Positions 1 through 7,115 of a stretch of DNA of 18,812 bases are shown piece after piece. This DNA comes from an uncultured Oscillospiraceae bacterium (lineage in GTDB: Bacteria; Bacillota; Clostridia; Oscillospirales; Ruminococcaceae): NCBI GenBank assembly GCA_900547015.1, contig URFD01000017.1, forward strand, positions 1 through 18,812. The letters are read 5' to 3'. Each line of letters starts with the position of its first letter. The stretch's first letter is position 1. Position numbers and translations under genes: made by a program. A model generated the notes under the pieces. That model did no database searches and had not been told where the DNA came from. It saw only the letters and a program-made list of their open reading frames with translations.

Positions 1-36
1 TCATAATTCTGCGAAAGGAGGAGCGCAACAGATTCT

Positions 37-603
37 ATGAAACATACAGTGAAAACGGTATGGAATATCATCACCAACATCTTGGTGGGGCTGGTAGTCC
101 TTCTGGCGATTGCTCTGGTGGGAGTTCGGTTGGTCGGGATTCAGGTTTTCACCGTCCTGTCCGGGTCGATGGAACCGGCGTACCATGTCGGCTCGCTCAT
201 CTATGTGAAGGAGGTTGATTACAAGCAGCTGCAACCCGGCGATGTCATCACCTTCATGCTGGATGAGAATACGGTAGCAACCCACCGAATCGTGGAGGTC
301 GTGCCCGACGAGGAGGACCCGGAAACGCTGCGCTACCGCACCAAGGGCGATGCCAACAATGCCGCAGATGGCGGGCTGGTCCACTACAAAAATGTCATCG
401 GCACCCCAATCTTCACCATCCCGAAGCTGGGTTACTTTGCCGATTACATCCAAAACCCACCGGGTACTTATGTGGCAATCTCCGCCGGAGCGATTTTGCT
501 GCTGATGGTCTTTTTGCCGGATTTGTTTTCCTCTGATGCACAGGAAAAGAAGGAAAAGAAATCCAAACGGGAGGGGATCTATTCCCCAAAACATGGAGGG
601 TAA
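37..603 (+). CDS. sipW: SipW-like (ER-type) signal peptidase I
   Basis: This 188-residue membrane protease should remove signal peptides at the outer face of the membrane. A membrane segment spans about residues 10-34 and is followed by the nucleophile box LSGSMEP (Ser44). The usual bacterial catalytic Lys is replaced by His83 in ATHRIVEV, which marks the archaeal/ER/SipW branch with a Ser-His mechanism. The conserved KGDANNAAD stretch is at 103-111. A second membrane segment (about 146-166) and a short Lys-rich tail follow. SipW enzymes mature TasA/CalY-type fibre proteins, and four such candidates lie downstream, so these are the likely substrates. AAAGGAGG at 14-21 is an unusually long 15 bases from the ATG, but no other in-frame start is available. 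A TAA at 4-6 may end an upstream gene, which cannot be judged from this window. Confidence 0.95.
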   Translation: MKHTVKTVWNIITNILVGLVVLLAIALVGVRLVGIQVFTVLSGSMEPAYHVGSLIYVKEVDYKQLQPGDVITFMLDENTVATHRIVEVVPDEEDPETLRYRTKGDANNAADGGLVHYKNVIGTPIFTIPKLGYFADYIQNPPGTYVAISAGAILLLMVFLPDLFSSDAQEKKEKKSKREGIYSPKHGG

Positions 604-651
604 TGCCGCAAGGCTCCCTATATTAAAAAAATTTAAAGGAGGTTTTCTCGA

Positions 652-1245
652 ATGAAGAAAACAAGAAAAGCATTGCTTCTGGGTGTTTGTGCGGTATTGC
701 TGGTAACTGCTTCCGTACTGGGAACCATGGCATACCTGACTGCAACAACAGACACAATTACGAACACCTTCACAGTCGGTAATGTTACTATTACGCTGGA
801 CGAAGCAAGAGTAAATCCAGATGGTACACCGGTTGCAGGTGCTGCCCGTGTCAAAGAAAATGCCTACAAACTGATGCCGGGTAGTACATACACCAAAGAT
901 CCAACCGTTCATGTAGCTGCTGGAAGCGAAGATTGCTATGTATTCGTAAAGGTAGAAAACGGTATTGCTAATCTTGAGGCTACTGGCAACACTACAATTG
1001 CTAAACAGATGGAAACACAGGGCTGGAGTTTGGTTACAGGCGAAACCAACATTTATGCATATAAGAATACTGTTGCAGCTGGCACTGATGTAAAAGTATT
1101 TGAATCCTTCAAGATTGCTGATGATGCGAATACTAAAACAGAATGGAATAGCATTACAAATGCTCAAGTAAAAATCACTGCTTACGCTATTCAGGCAGAC
1201 GGCTTCGCTAACGCTAAAGCAGCATGGGATGCAGGTAACTTCTAA
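652..1245 (+). CDS. TasA/CalY-like SipW-dependent surface protein 1
   Basis: This 197-residue secreted protein probably belongs to the TasA/camelysin fibre-subunit family. The signal region has a Lys/Arg start, a hydrophobic core and the SipW-type end GTMAYLT. By analogy with TasA, cleavage is expected near Ala27. The mature start NTFTVGNVTITLDEA is the typical first strand of the family's jelly-roll fold, and LMPGS..TKDPTV and CYVFVKV are further family-like strands. The C-terminal part keeps the A-x-A-I-Q motif (AYAIQ) shared with its paralogues, but it lacks their YYYYK motif (here IYAYK). There is no wall anchor or second membrane segment. AAAGGAGG precedes the ATG at good distance. DNA tracts shared with the next gene point to tandem duplication. 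Protease activity, once claimed for camelysin, is not supported by any motif here. Confidence 0.9.
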   Translation: MKKTRKALLLGVCAVLLVTASVLGTMAYLTATTDTITNTFTVGNVTITLDEARVNPDGTPVAGAARVKENAYKLMPGSTYTKDPTVHVAAGSEDCYVFVKVENGIANLEATGNTTIAKQMETQGWSLVTGETNIYAYKNTVAAGTDVKVFESFKIADDANTKTEWNSITNAQVKITAYAIQADGFANAKAAWDAGNF

Positions 1246-1300
1246 CTTCAACGAATAGCAACAAACATAAACCATAGCGAATGAAGGAGACAGCAAGACT

Positions 1301-1864
1301 ATGAAAAAGAAACTTGTAACTTTGTGTGCGGCTCTGGCCCTGTGCGCGACTGCAATCATCGGCGGCACTCTGGCTTACTTCACCGATACCGATGCGAAAG
1401 ATAACACCTTCACAGTCGGTAATGTTGACATCGAACTGACCGAGCCAAACTGGAATGCAGCAGAAACAGCAGGAACGCATACAAATGTTTACCCGGGCCA
1501 GAAACTGGACAAAGATCCAACCGTTAAAAACATCGGTGCAAATACCTGCTATGTTCGCATCAGTGTAAGCAACCTTAACCAGTTCGGAGAAGGATATGGT
1601 ATTACATATTGGACTGGTAATGTCAAAAATGCTCTTGGCACAGACTGGGAACTCCACGAAGGTTACTACTATTACAAAAATATTTTGAGTCCAGAAGCAA
1701 AAACCTCTGCCTTGTTTGACCAGATTCAGGTTCCTGTTGAGTTAACAAACAATCAGACAGTAGAAGGTATTGAAGTAAAAGCTGAAGCTGTTCAGGCTCA
1801 AGGTCTCAAAGACAACCCAACAGTTGCAGAAATTGCAGCTTGGTTTGCAACCTGTGGTCTCTAA
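1301..1864 (+). CDS. TasA/CalY-like SipW-dependent surface protein 2
   Basis: This 187-residue protein is a paralogue of the gene just upstream. The SipW-type signal ends in GGTLAYFTDTD, with predicted cleavage near Ala25. NTFTVGNVDIELTE and then PGQKLDKDPTVKN match the upstream paralogue almost word for word. EGYYYYKN and the late AEAVQAQG motif are shared with the other family members in the locus. Single Cys residues (about 84 and near the C-terminus) leave open a disulfide. It is most likely an extracellular fibre subunit matured by the SipW enzyme at 37-603. The start is set by GAAGGAG about ten bases upstream. A folded spacer (1875-1975) follows its stop codon and may set its dosage relative to the downstream genes. 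Confidence 0.92.
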   Translation: MKKKLVTLCAALALCATAIIGGTLAYFTDTDAKDNTFTVGNVDIELTEPNWNAAETAGTHTNVYPGQKLDKDPTVKNIGANTCYVRISVSNLNQFGEGYGITYWTGNVKNALGTDWELHEGYYYYKNILSPEAKTSALFDQIQVPVELTNNQTVEGIEVKAEAVQAQGLKDNPTVAEIAAWFATCGL

Positions 1865-1874
1865 TCTAAAAATC

Positions 1875-1975
1875 TATGGCTCTCTCCCCGCAGGGGGAGA
1901 GGCCATATAAGAGTACCCGAAGCTCGTCGGCTTCGGATATTGTTATATGGCTGGCACAGCAGGACTGCTACAGCC
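1875..1975 (+). other. structured intergenic RNA element (three hairpins)
   Basis: Three hairpins lie in the 165-base gap. Hairpin 1 pairs TATGGC plus CTCTCCCC (1875-1889, one bulged T) with GGGGAGAGGCCATA (1894-1907) around a 4-base loop. Hairpin 2 pairs CCGAAGC (1917-1923) with GCTTCGG (1930-1936). Hairpin 3 is GGCTG/CAGCC (1949-1953/1971-1975) enclosing AGCAG/CTGCT (1958-1962/1965-1969). An alternative helix pairs GCCATATAA (1902-1910) with TTATATGGC (1943-1951), which excludes the base of hairpin 1 and the start of hairpin 3. No U-tract follows any hairpin, so these are not ordinary terminators. A role in mRNA processing, stability or attenuation is an inference. No known riboswitch class was recognised. 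Confidence 0.55.
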
Positions 1976-2029
1976 AAAAAATTACCATGACCCCAAAACA
2001 GTGTGGTTATATGTTAGGAGGAAAAGCGC

Positions 2030-2596
2030 ATGAAGAAAAAAATTTTGCTTGCGGCAGCAGTTGTAATCTGTCTTACGATTGCTGTGTCGGGTACCCTTGC
2101 GTACTTCACATTTGAGGACACCGCGCACAATGTCATTACCTCCGGCGGTGTCAGCATCGAAGTGGTGGAAAAGACAAAGGGTGAGGGCGAGACTGAGGTT
2201 GATTTCCCGAAAGAGGGAATCACGGGTGTTATGCCCGGTACGGAGGTCAGCAAGATTGTCAGCGTGAAAAATAACGGAAACAGCGAAGCATGGGTTCGTG
2301 TCAAGGTAGACGCAACAATCAAATCGGCAGAGGGCGAAGGAGAATTGCCTTCGGATGTTATGACCTATACAGTAAGTGGCGATTGGACTAAAGAAGGCGA
2401 TTACTACTACTATAAAGAAAAAGTGCCGGCAGGCGAATCCACCAGCATCCTGTTTGACACTGTAAAATTTGACCCGGAAATGGGCAACGAATATCAGAAC
2501 TGCAGAGCAAATATTGTGATTTCTGCCCAGGCAGTCCAGACCGCCAATAACGGCACAACCGTGATGGATGCACAAGGTTGGCCTGCTGGAGAATAA
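2030..2596 (+). CDS. TasA/CalY-like SipW-dependent surface protein 3
   Basis: This 188-residue secreted protein has the SipW-type signal end SGTLAYFTFED, with cleavage expected near Ala24. HNVITSGGVSIEVVE is the first mature strand, and VMPGTEVSKIVSVKNNGNS is the family's PG...V.N.G strand pair. AWVRVKV, GDYYYYKEKV and ISAQAVQ match the paralogues. It is more divergent from proteins 1 and 2 than they are from each other, and it has an acidic Glu-rich insert (EGEGE). It is probably a fibre subunit or accessory subunit exported outside the membrane. TTAGGAGG at 2014-2021 sets the start. Only 13 bases separate its stop from the next gene, so the two should be cotranscribed. Confidence 0.92.
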   Translation: MKKKILLAAAVVICLTIAVSGTLAYFTFEDTAHNVITSGGVSIEVVEKTKGEGETEVDFPKEGITGVMPGTEVSKIVSVKNNGNSEAWVRVKVDATIKSAEGEGELPSDVMTYTVSGDWTKEGDYYYYKEKVPAGESTSILFDTVKFDPEMGNEYQNCRANIVISAQAVQTANNGTTVMDAQGWPAGE

Positions 2597-2609
2597 GGAG
2601 GGGTAACAG

Positions 2610-3440
2610 ATGACCAAAAGATTATTGACATTGGGCGTGAGCCTTGCAATGCTGGTTACCGTATGCGTTCCCGGCGCGCTGATTACCAAAGCGGATACCC
2701 CGTTGGTTTGCACGATTGAGGAGCATACCCACACCGAAGCTTGCTATCAAGATAACGAGCTGGTCTGCGGCCTTGAGGAGCATACCCACGGCGAAGGCTG
2801 CTATGCAGTAGAATCCGTAGATCCAGAGAATCCGGTAGATCCGGAGAACCCAAATCCAGAGAACCCAAATCCGGAGAACCCGAATCCGGAGAACCCAAAT
2901 CCGGAGAATCCAAATCCGGAGAATCCAAATCCGGAGAACCCACAGCCGGAAGTAAAAGAATGTACCTGCGACCCGAAGCCAGCAGAGGGCGAGCCACACC
3001 AGAAGGATTGCCCACTGTATGTAGAGCCTGCCTGCACCTGTGACCCGAAGCCAGCAGAGGGCGAGCTGCACCAGAAGGATTGCCCGCTGTATCAGGCGCA
3101 CATCGAGGGTTGCTCCGAAGGCTGTACCGCGGAAGGCTGTAAATGCCCATGCCACAACAAAAACGACCTGTTTGAACGGCTGATGGCTTGTCAGACTCTG
3201 GAAGAACTGTACGCTCTTGCACAAGCAACACCGAAAGAAGAATTGGACGCTTTGACAGAGGAGCAGAACGCTCAAATCGAAGCTAAAATTACTGCGCTGG
3301 AACCAGCTCCGCTGCCGCCAATCGGTGAAAATGAAGCGGCTGTAGTTGCGGTAGAAGCTGAAACGGCAGACAGCGAGATTATTTATCCGATCGTAGACTT
3401 TGATAACGTAGCACCATTCGGCGCTCCGGTTGAAGGATAA
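2610..3440 (+). CDS. secreted Cys/His-rich protein with PENPN stalk
   Basis: This 276-residue protein of unknown function starts with an ordinary secretion signal (about 1-28). Two copies of an EEHTHxExCY motif follow (about 37-66), each with a nearby Cys, in the HTHT..CY style seen in surface proteins of gut Clostridia. A Pro/Asn-rich stalk of seven 5-residue PENPN/PENPQ units comes next, then two 20-residue copies of CTCDPKPAEGE.HQKDCPLY and a CSEGCTAEGCKCPCH cluster. The rest is an acidic, helical-looking region ending near DFDNVAPFGAPVEG. The spaced Cys and His suggest metal binding or disulfide crosslinks, which is inference. There is no LPxTG-like signal and no C-terminal membrane segment, so it must be released or held by partners. 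It sits between fibre subunits and the vWA adhesin in one apparent operon. Confidence 0.88.
   Translation: MTKRLLTLGVSLAMLVTVCVPGALITKADTPLVCTIEEHTHTEACYQDNELVCGLEEHTHGEGCYAVESVDPENPVDPENPNPENPNPENPNPENPNPENPNPENPNPENPQPEVKECTCDPKPAEGEPHQKDCPLYVEPACTCDPKPAEGELHQKDCPLYQAHIEGCSEGCTAEGCKCPCHNKNDLFERLMACQTLEELYALAQATPKEELDALTEEQNAQIEAKITALEPAPLPPIGENEAAVVAVEAETADSEIIYPIVDFDNVAPFGAPVEG
2841..2945 (+). repeat. 7 x 15-bp tandem repeat encoding PENPN stalk
   Basis: Seven in-frame 15-base units of the form CCGGAGAACCCAAAT encode six PENPN and one PENPQ. Units differ only at a few positions (CCA for CCG, AAT for AAC, CCG for CCC), so the array is young or kept homogeneous and is likely to vary in copy number between strains. 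It forms the spacer between the HTHT head and the CTCDPKP repeats. Confidence 0.93.
2961..3092 (+). repeat. direct repeat encoding CTCDPKPAEGE.HQKDCPLY (2 copies)
   Basis: Two 60-base copies (2961-3020 and 3033-3092) are nearly identical at the DNA level and 72 bases apart. Each encodes a 20-residue unit with three Cys and one His. The only residue difference is Pro versus Leu before HQKD. The high DNA identity indicates recent duplication. Confidence 0.9.
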
Positions 3441-3457
3441 GGGAGAGGAGACAGAAC

Positions 3458-6400
3458 ATGAAAAAAACAAAAGCATTATCGCTGCTCCTTTCAATGTCAC
3501 TGGCGGCTTCACTGGCATTTCCAAGTGGGTTGGCAATGCCGTCCTACGCTGATCATGTACCAAGTGCCATCAGTGACGATGACAACGGCAACAGCGCGAT
3601 GGAGCTCAGCAAAACTGCAGTGGCAAATGGGGACGGCACCTATACCATTCAGCTGGAGGCTTATGCCACAGGCAGCAAGGTGACAACCTCAATCAACAAA
3701 GATATTCCGACGGACATTGTTCTGGTGCTGGACCAGTCCGGCTCGATGGCAGATGAAATGTCCCAATATGAATTTGCACCGTATACCGGCAAAACCAATG
3801 GACAGTACTATGAGCTTCGTCACAATGGGGCAACAAACCCGAATCTGTGGCACAAGCTTGCAGATGGCAGCTATACAAGTGTTTCTGTGACAATCACAGG
3901 AGAAGATACCTACAGATATGAAGAATGTCCGGGAAACTGGAAAAATGCCGAGTATAGTTGGAACCGTTTGGAGGACTGCTACTGGAAATATCGAAATAAC
4001 CTTTATGTAAAAGACGGAGACGAATACAAAAAGGTTATATTGGATAGAAGTGACGATTGGTGGTATAGTACTTATACCTATACCTTCCCTGATGGCAAAC
4101 AAGTTCAGAGCGATGGAGATGGCGCAACTCCTAATTTCGGCGGTAATGGTCCTGTTTACTATCGTGTGCCGGATGATGGAGCCAAGACCTATACCTACAC
4201 CTACAAAGACAAAGAGGGTACAACTCGTACCATCGGTACTTCTAAAGGTAAAGACACAAAGCCAACGGATTTCACTCTTTATGAGAGGTACGAATCCAAT
4301 ATCACAACAACTCGCATTCAGGCTCTGAAAGATGCCGTCGCTAACTTTATAGACAGCGTAGAAACAAAGGCGGCAGGTGAAGACGGTACGCTTGGAACAA
4401 ATGACGATATCAACCACCGCATTGCAGTCGTTGGTTTCGCGAGCGAGAGCGGGAATGGAAACAATACAGAGCTGCTTTCTATCAGAGGAAACAATAGCCA
4501 TTCTGTAGGTGTGGCTTATAGTAATATCAATAATCAAAATCTGAAGGATGTTCTTCAGAGCATGGACACAACAGCCGGAAGAGAAATGGTTGGTGATGCG
4601 CTTGATGCTTTGGCTGCAAGCGGTGCAACCAGAACAGACTTGGGCATGGACATGGCACAGCGAATCCTGAGCGCCAATCCGGTTCCAAACGGTGAAACAC
4701 GCAACCGTGTTGTCATCGTCTTTACCGATGGCTCTCCGACAGATTCCAACGGATTTGAACTGTATGTTGCTAATGCTGCAATCAATAAAGCAGATGCCAT
4801 TAAAAACAGCGGAGCTACGGTATACTCCATTGGTATCTTTGAAGGCGCAGATGCCAGCAGCGCTGGTACAAAACCATCGGGAGATTTAGGTAACAGTAGT
4901 CGTCAGCTTCCGGCAGCCTGTAACTGGTTCATGCAGAAGCTGTCTTCCAACAATGGTACACCAGAAATCCCAGGCTACTACCTCTCTGCTTCGGACGCAA
5001 ACACCTTGAACAATATTTTTAAGCAGATTTCCGATCAGATTGAAACAGGAACTGCTTCTACAGTATTGAATGAAAAAGCAGTCGTGAAGGACATCATCTC
5101 CCCATACTTCCAGTTGCCTGAGAATGCGACGGCGAATGATATCACACTGGAAACCTACGCCTACGGCACAGGAGGTAGTTGGACAAATAACAATAATCCG
5201 ATGGGAGCTCATGCTACAGTAAATGGAACCGGCGAAGTAGAGGTTACCGGCTTTCACTTCTCCGAAAACTGGTGCGGTACTAAAACTGAAAACGGAGTTG
5301 AAACCCCACATGGAAACAAACTGGTGATTTCGTTTAAGGTAGTACCGAAGGAAGGTTTCCTCGGCGGCAACGGTGTACCGACCAACGAGAGAGCAGATGT
5401 AACTCAAACCATCGATGGTGTATTCCATGAGTTTATATTCCCAATCCCAGAGGTCAATGTTCCAATCCCAGATATTACTGTAACCGCAGAGGATAAGAAC
5501 GTATACCTGATGGGTAACATAAGCGCCGCGCAGATGAAAGAAGGCGTGACTGCTATGGCTGGCGGGGTCAACTTGTTTAATCAGGAAGAATATACAGGTG
5601 TGAATGCGTGGAAAGATGACTTCGTTACTATCACTACGACAGTAACAGATAAAGACAACACCGAATTTCCAAAGGATGGATTAAACAACCTGACCAAAGA
5701 TGGCGACTACTTCTTGCATGTTAAGCTTGAGCCGAACAAGGATCCAGCTACAGTAGGCGCTCCAGCTGTGGAAAAAATAGGCAATGGCGAAATGAAGATT
5801 AAAGTCTTCCAGCCGGAGCTGACCTTCAAAGATTTCGAGGGTTACTACGGTGATAGCGTGCCTGCTTTCCGTGAAAATCCTACTCAGATAAAGTGGAAGC
5901 ACGGGGAAGAGGTAGCTGTTCCAGCACAGATGACTGGTACTGAACCATCGTTGGATATTACCTACACCCCAGATGCAACCAAGATTGAAAACGGTAAAAT
6001 CAATAGCAAGCAGGATATTCCTGTCAAGGCTGAGGTCAAGATTAACAACACAGATGTAACTGATAAGACGACCTTCCAGCATCAGGCTTGTAGTTCAGCT
6101 TGTGGTTGGACAGACCCGAATCCTAACAACGGCGACCCGGCATTCCTGCTGCACGTCAAGACCTGCCAGCTTACCATCACCAAGACCGGCGGCGATGCGA
6201 ATGAGCCTTATGTATTCACCGTTAACAAGGATGGCACAAAGTACACCGAGGTCACCATCGAAGGTAACGACAGTGTGATTATCAAGGAACTGCCGGTTGG
6301 TACCTACACCATCGAGGAGGACACCGACTGGAGCTGGCGGTATACACCATCCTACACTAACGGCAATAGTGCAACACTGAGTGCAACTAATCATGAAGGC

Positions 6401-6511
6401 ACCATCACCTGCACCAACACAAAGAACAACGACCAGTGGCTCAATGGCTTCAGTGCGGTTGCCCGGAATATCTATGGACAGCCGAATAGCACTGGTCGCC
6501 GTGCTAAGTAA
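3458..6511 (+). CDS. von Willebrand A-domain adhesin with C-terminal CnaB-like domain
   Basis: This 1017-residue exported protein is probably a pilus or fibre tip adhesin. A signal peptide (about 1-31, SYA before DHVP) is followed by the vWA domain from about 86 to 540. The metal-ion (MIDAS) site is complete: DQSGS (D92, S94, S96), the Thr in ATRTD (about 391) and the Asp in VFTDGSPT (about 420). An aromatic-rich insert of roughly 160 residues separates the first MIDAS loop from the next helix, as in pilus-tip vWA proteins with inserted arms. Mixed beta regions follow. The end (about 903-995) is CnaB-like, with LTITKTGG, YTIEED and ITCTNTK supplying the Lys, Glu and Asn of an isopeptide bond. 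It stops at WLNGFSAVARNIYGQ with no LPxTG signal or membrane segment. GGGAGAGGAG precedes the ATG. Confidence 0.93.
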   Translation: MKKTKALSLLLSMSLAASLAFPSGLAMPSYADHVPSAISDDDNGNSAMELSKTAVANGDGTYTIQLEAYATGSKVTTSINKDIPTDIVLVLDQSGSMADEMSQYEFAPYTGKTNGQYYELRHNGATNPNLWHKLADGSYTSVSVTITGEDTYRYEECPGNWKNAEYSWNRLEDCYWKYRNNLYVKDGDEYKKVILDRSDDWWYSTYTYTFPDGKQVQSDGDGATPNFGGNGPVYYRVPDDGAKTYTYTYKDKEGTTRTIGTSKGKDTKPTDFTLYERYESNITTTRIQALKDAVANFIDSVETKAAGEDGTLGTNDDINHRIAVVGFASESGNGNNTELLSIRGNNSHSVGVAYSNINNQNLKDVLQSMDTTAGREMVGDALDALAASGATRTDLGMDMAQRILSANPVPNGETRNRVVIVFTDGSPTDSNGFELYVANAAINKADAIKNSGATVYSIGIFEGADASSAGTKPSGDLGNSSRQLPAACNWFMQKLSSNNGTPEIPGYYLSASDANTLNNIFKQISDQIETGTASTVLNEKAVVKDIISPYFQLPENATANDITLETYAYGTGGSWTNNNNPMGAHATVNGTGEVEVTGFHFSENWCGTKTENGVETPHGNKLVISFKVVPKEGFLGGNGVPTNERADVTQTIDGVFHEFIFPIPEVNVPIPDITVTAEDKNVYLMGNISAAQMKEGVTAMAGGVNLFNQEEYTGVNAWKDDFVTITTTVTDKDNTEFPKDGLNNLTKDGDYFLHVKLEPNKDPATVGAPAVEKIGNGEMKIKVFQPELTFKDFEGYYGDSVPAFRENPTQIKWKHGEEVAVPAQMTGTEPSLDITYTPDATKIENGKINSKQDIPVKAEVKINNTDVTDKTTFQHQACSSACGWTDPNPNNGDPAFLLHVKTCQLTITKTGGDANEPYVFTVNKDGTKYTEVTIEGNDSVIIKELPVGTYTIEEDTDWSWRYTPSYTNGNSATLSATNHEGTITCTNTKNNDQWLNGFSAVARNIYGQPNSTGRRAK

Positions 6512-6528
6512 GGAAGGAGGGAAAATCG

Positions 6529-7101
6529 ATGAAACATGGAAACAATGAATCGCAGCGTCCACAGCGCAACACCAAGCACAATCTCTATAAAATCCAGCTT
6601 CTGATCTTCTCTCTCCTGCTTGTCGCAACGATGGCGATTGGAGGCTCGATGGCGTTCCTGACCACCAAGACCCCTGAAGTCGTGAACACCTTCACACCGG
6701 CTCATGTGGAGCCTGATGTAAAGGAAGATTTCAACGGTACAGTTAAGAGTAGTATTACAGTGCAGAACACCGGCGATATCGATGCCTACATCCGAGTCAA
6801 GCTGGTGACCTACCGTGTGAACAATGACGGAGATCACATTGGTGGTACAGCAACAATACCAAGCTTTACACTCGGTAAGGACTGGGTAAAACATGGTGAG
6901 TATTACTACTACACCAAACCGGTAGCACCCAATGACTCGACAGGTGACTTGCTCGGCAGCAACATTGAACTGCAAGAATACACTGATGCTGACGGCGGCA
7001 AACAGGCCATTGATGTTATGGCAGAGGCAATCCAGAGCACACCGGCATCGGCTGTAACAAGTGCATGGAATGTTCAAGTCGTAAACGGCACAATTCAGTA
7101 A
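6529..7101 (+). CDS. TasA/CalY-like SipW-dependent surface protein 4
   Basis: This 190-residue protein has an unusually long polar, basic N-terminus (about 22 residues) before the hydrophobic core, then the SipW-type end GGSMAFLTTKT, with cleavage expected near Ala42. NTFTPAHVEPDV is the first mature strand and lacks the TVGNV form of paralogues 1 and 2. SSITVQNTGDIDAYIRVKL, GEYYYYTKPV and MAEAIQ are shared family strands. It starts 17 bases after the vWA gene behind AAGGAGG. Its place between adhesin and wall-anchored protein, away from the other three, suggests a distinct role such as an adaptor. That role is an inference. Confidence 0.92.
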   Translation: MKHGNNESQRPQRNTKHNLYKIQLLIFSLLLVATMAIGGSMAFLTTKTPEVVNTFTPAHVEPDVKEDFNGTVKSSITVQNTGDIDAYIRVKLVTYRVNNDGDHIGGTATIPSFTLGKDWVKHGEYYYYTKPVAPNDSTGDLLGSNIELQEYTDADGGKQAIDVMAEAIQSTPASAVTSAWNVQVVNGTIQ

Positions 7102-7115
7102 GGAGGTGCGGGAAA

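Noticed and set aside
1..1368. A 455-codon open frame on the - strand
   Set aside because: It runs antisense across two well-supported genes and an intergenic gap, and has low-complexity Cys/Phe/Ile-rich content, no ribosome binding site and no recognisable domain.
1949..1980. GGCTG..CAGCC hairpin followed by A6 as a - strand terminator
   Set aside because: On the - strand the T-run comes before the stem rather than after it, so the order is wrong for a terminator, and no - strand gene lies nearby.
1876..2115. A 79-codon + strand frame in the folded spacer
   Set aside because: It overlaps the hairpins and the start of the third TasA-like gene, has no ribosome binding site, and its product resembles no protein I know.
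2841..2945. The 15-base repeats as a CRISPR array
   Set aside because: The units are contiguous with no spacers and stay in frame encoding PENPN, so it is a protein repeat.
7065..7115. Upstream in-frame ATG for the LIQTG protein
   Set aside because: It lies inside the previous coding region and would put 17 polar residues before the signal peptide. The GTG at 7116 has a strong AAGGAGG.
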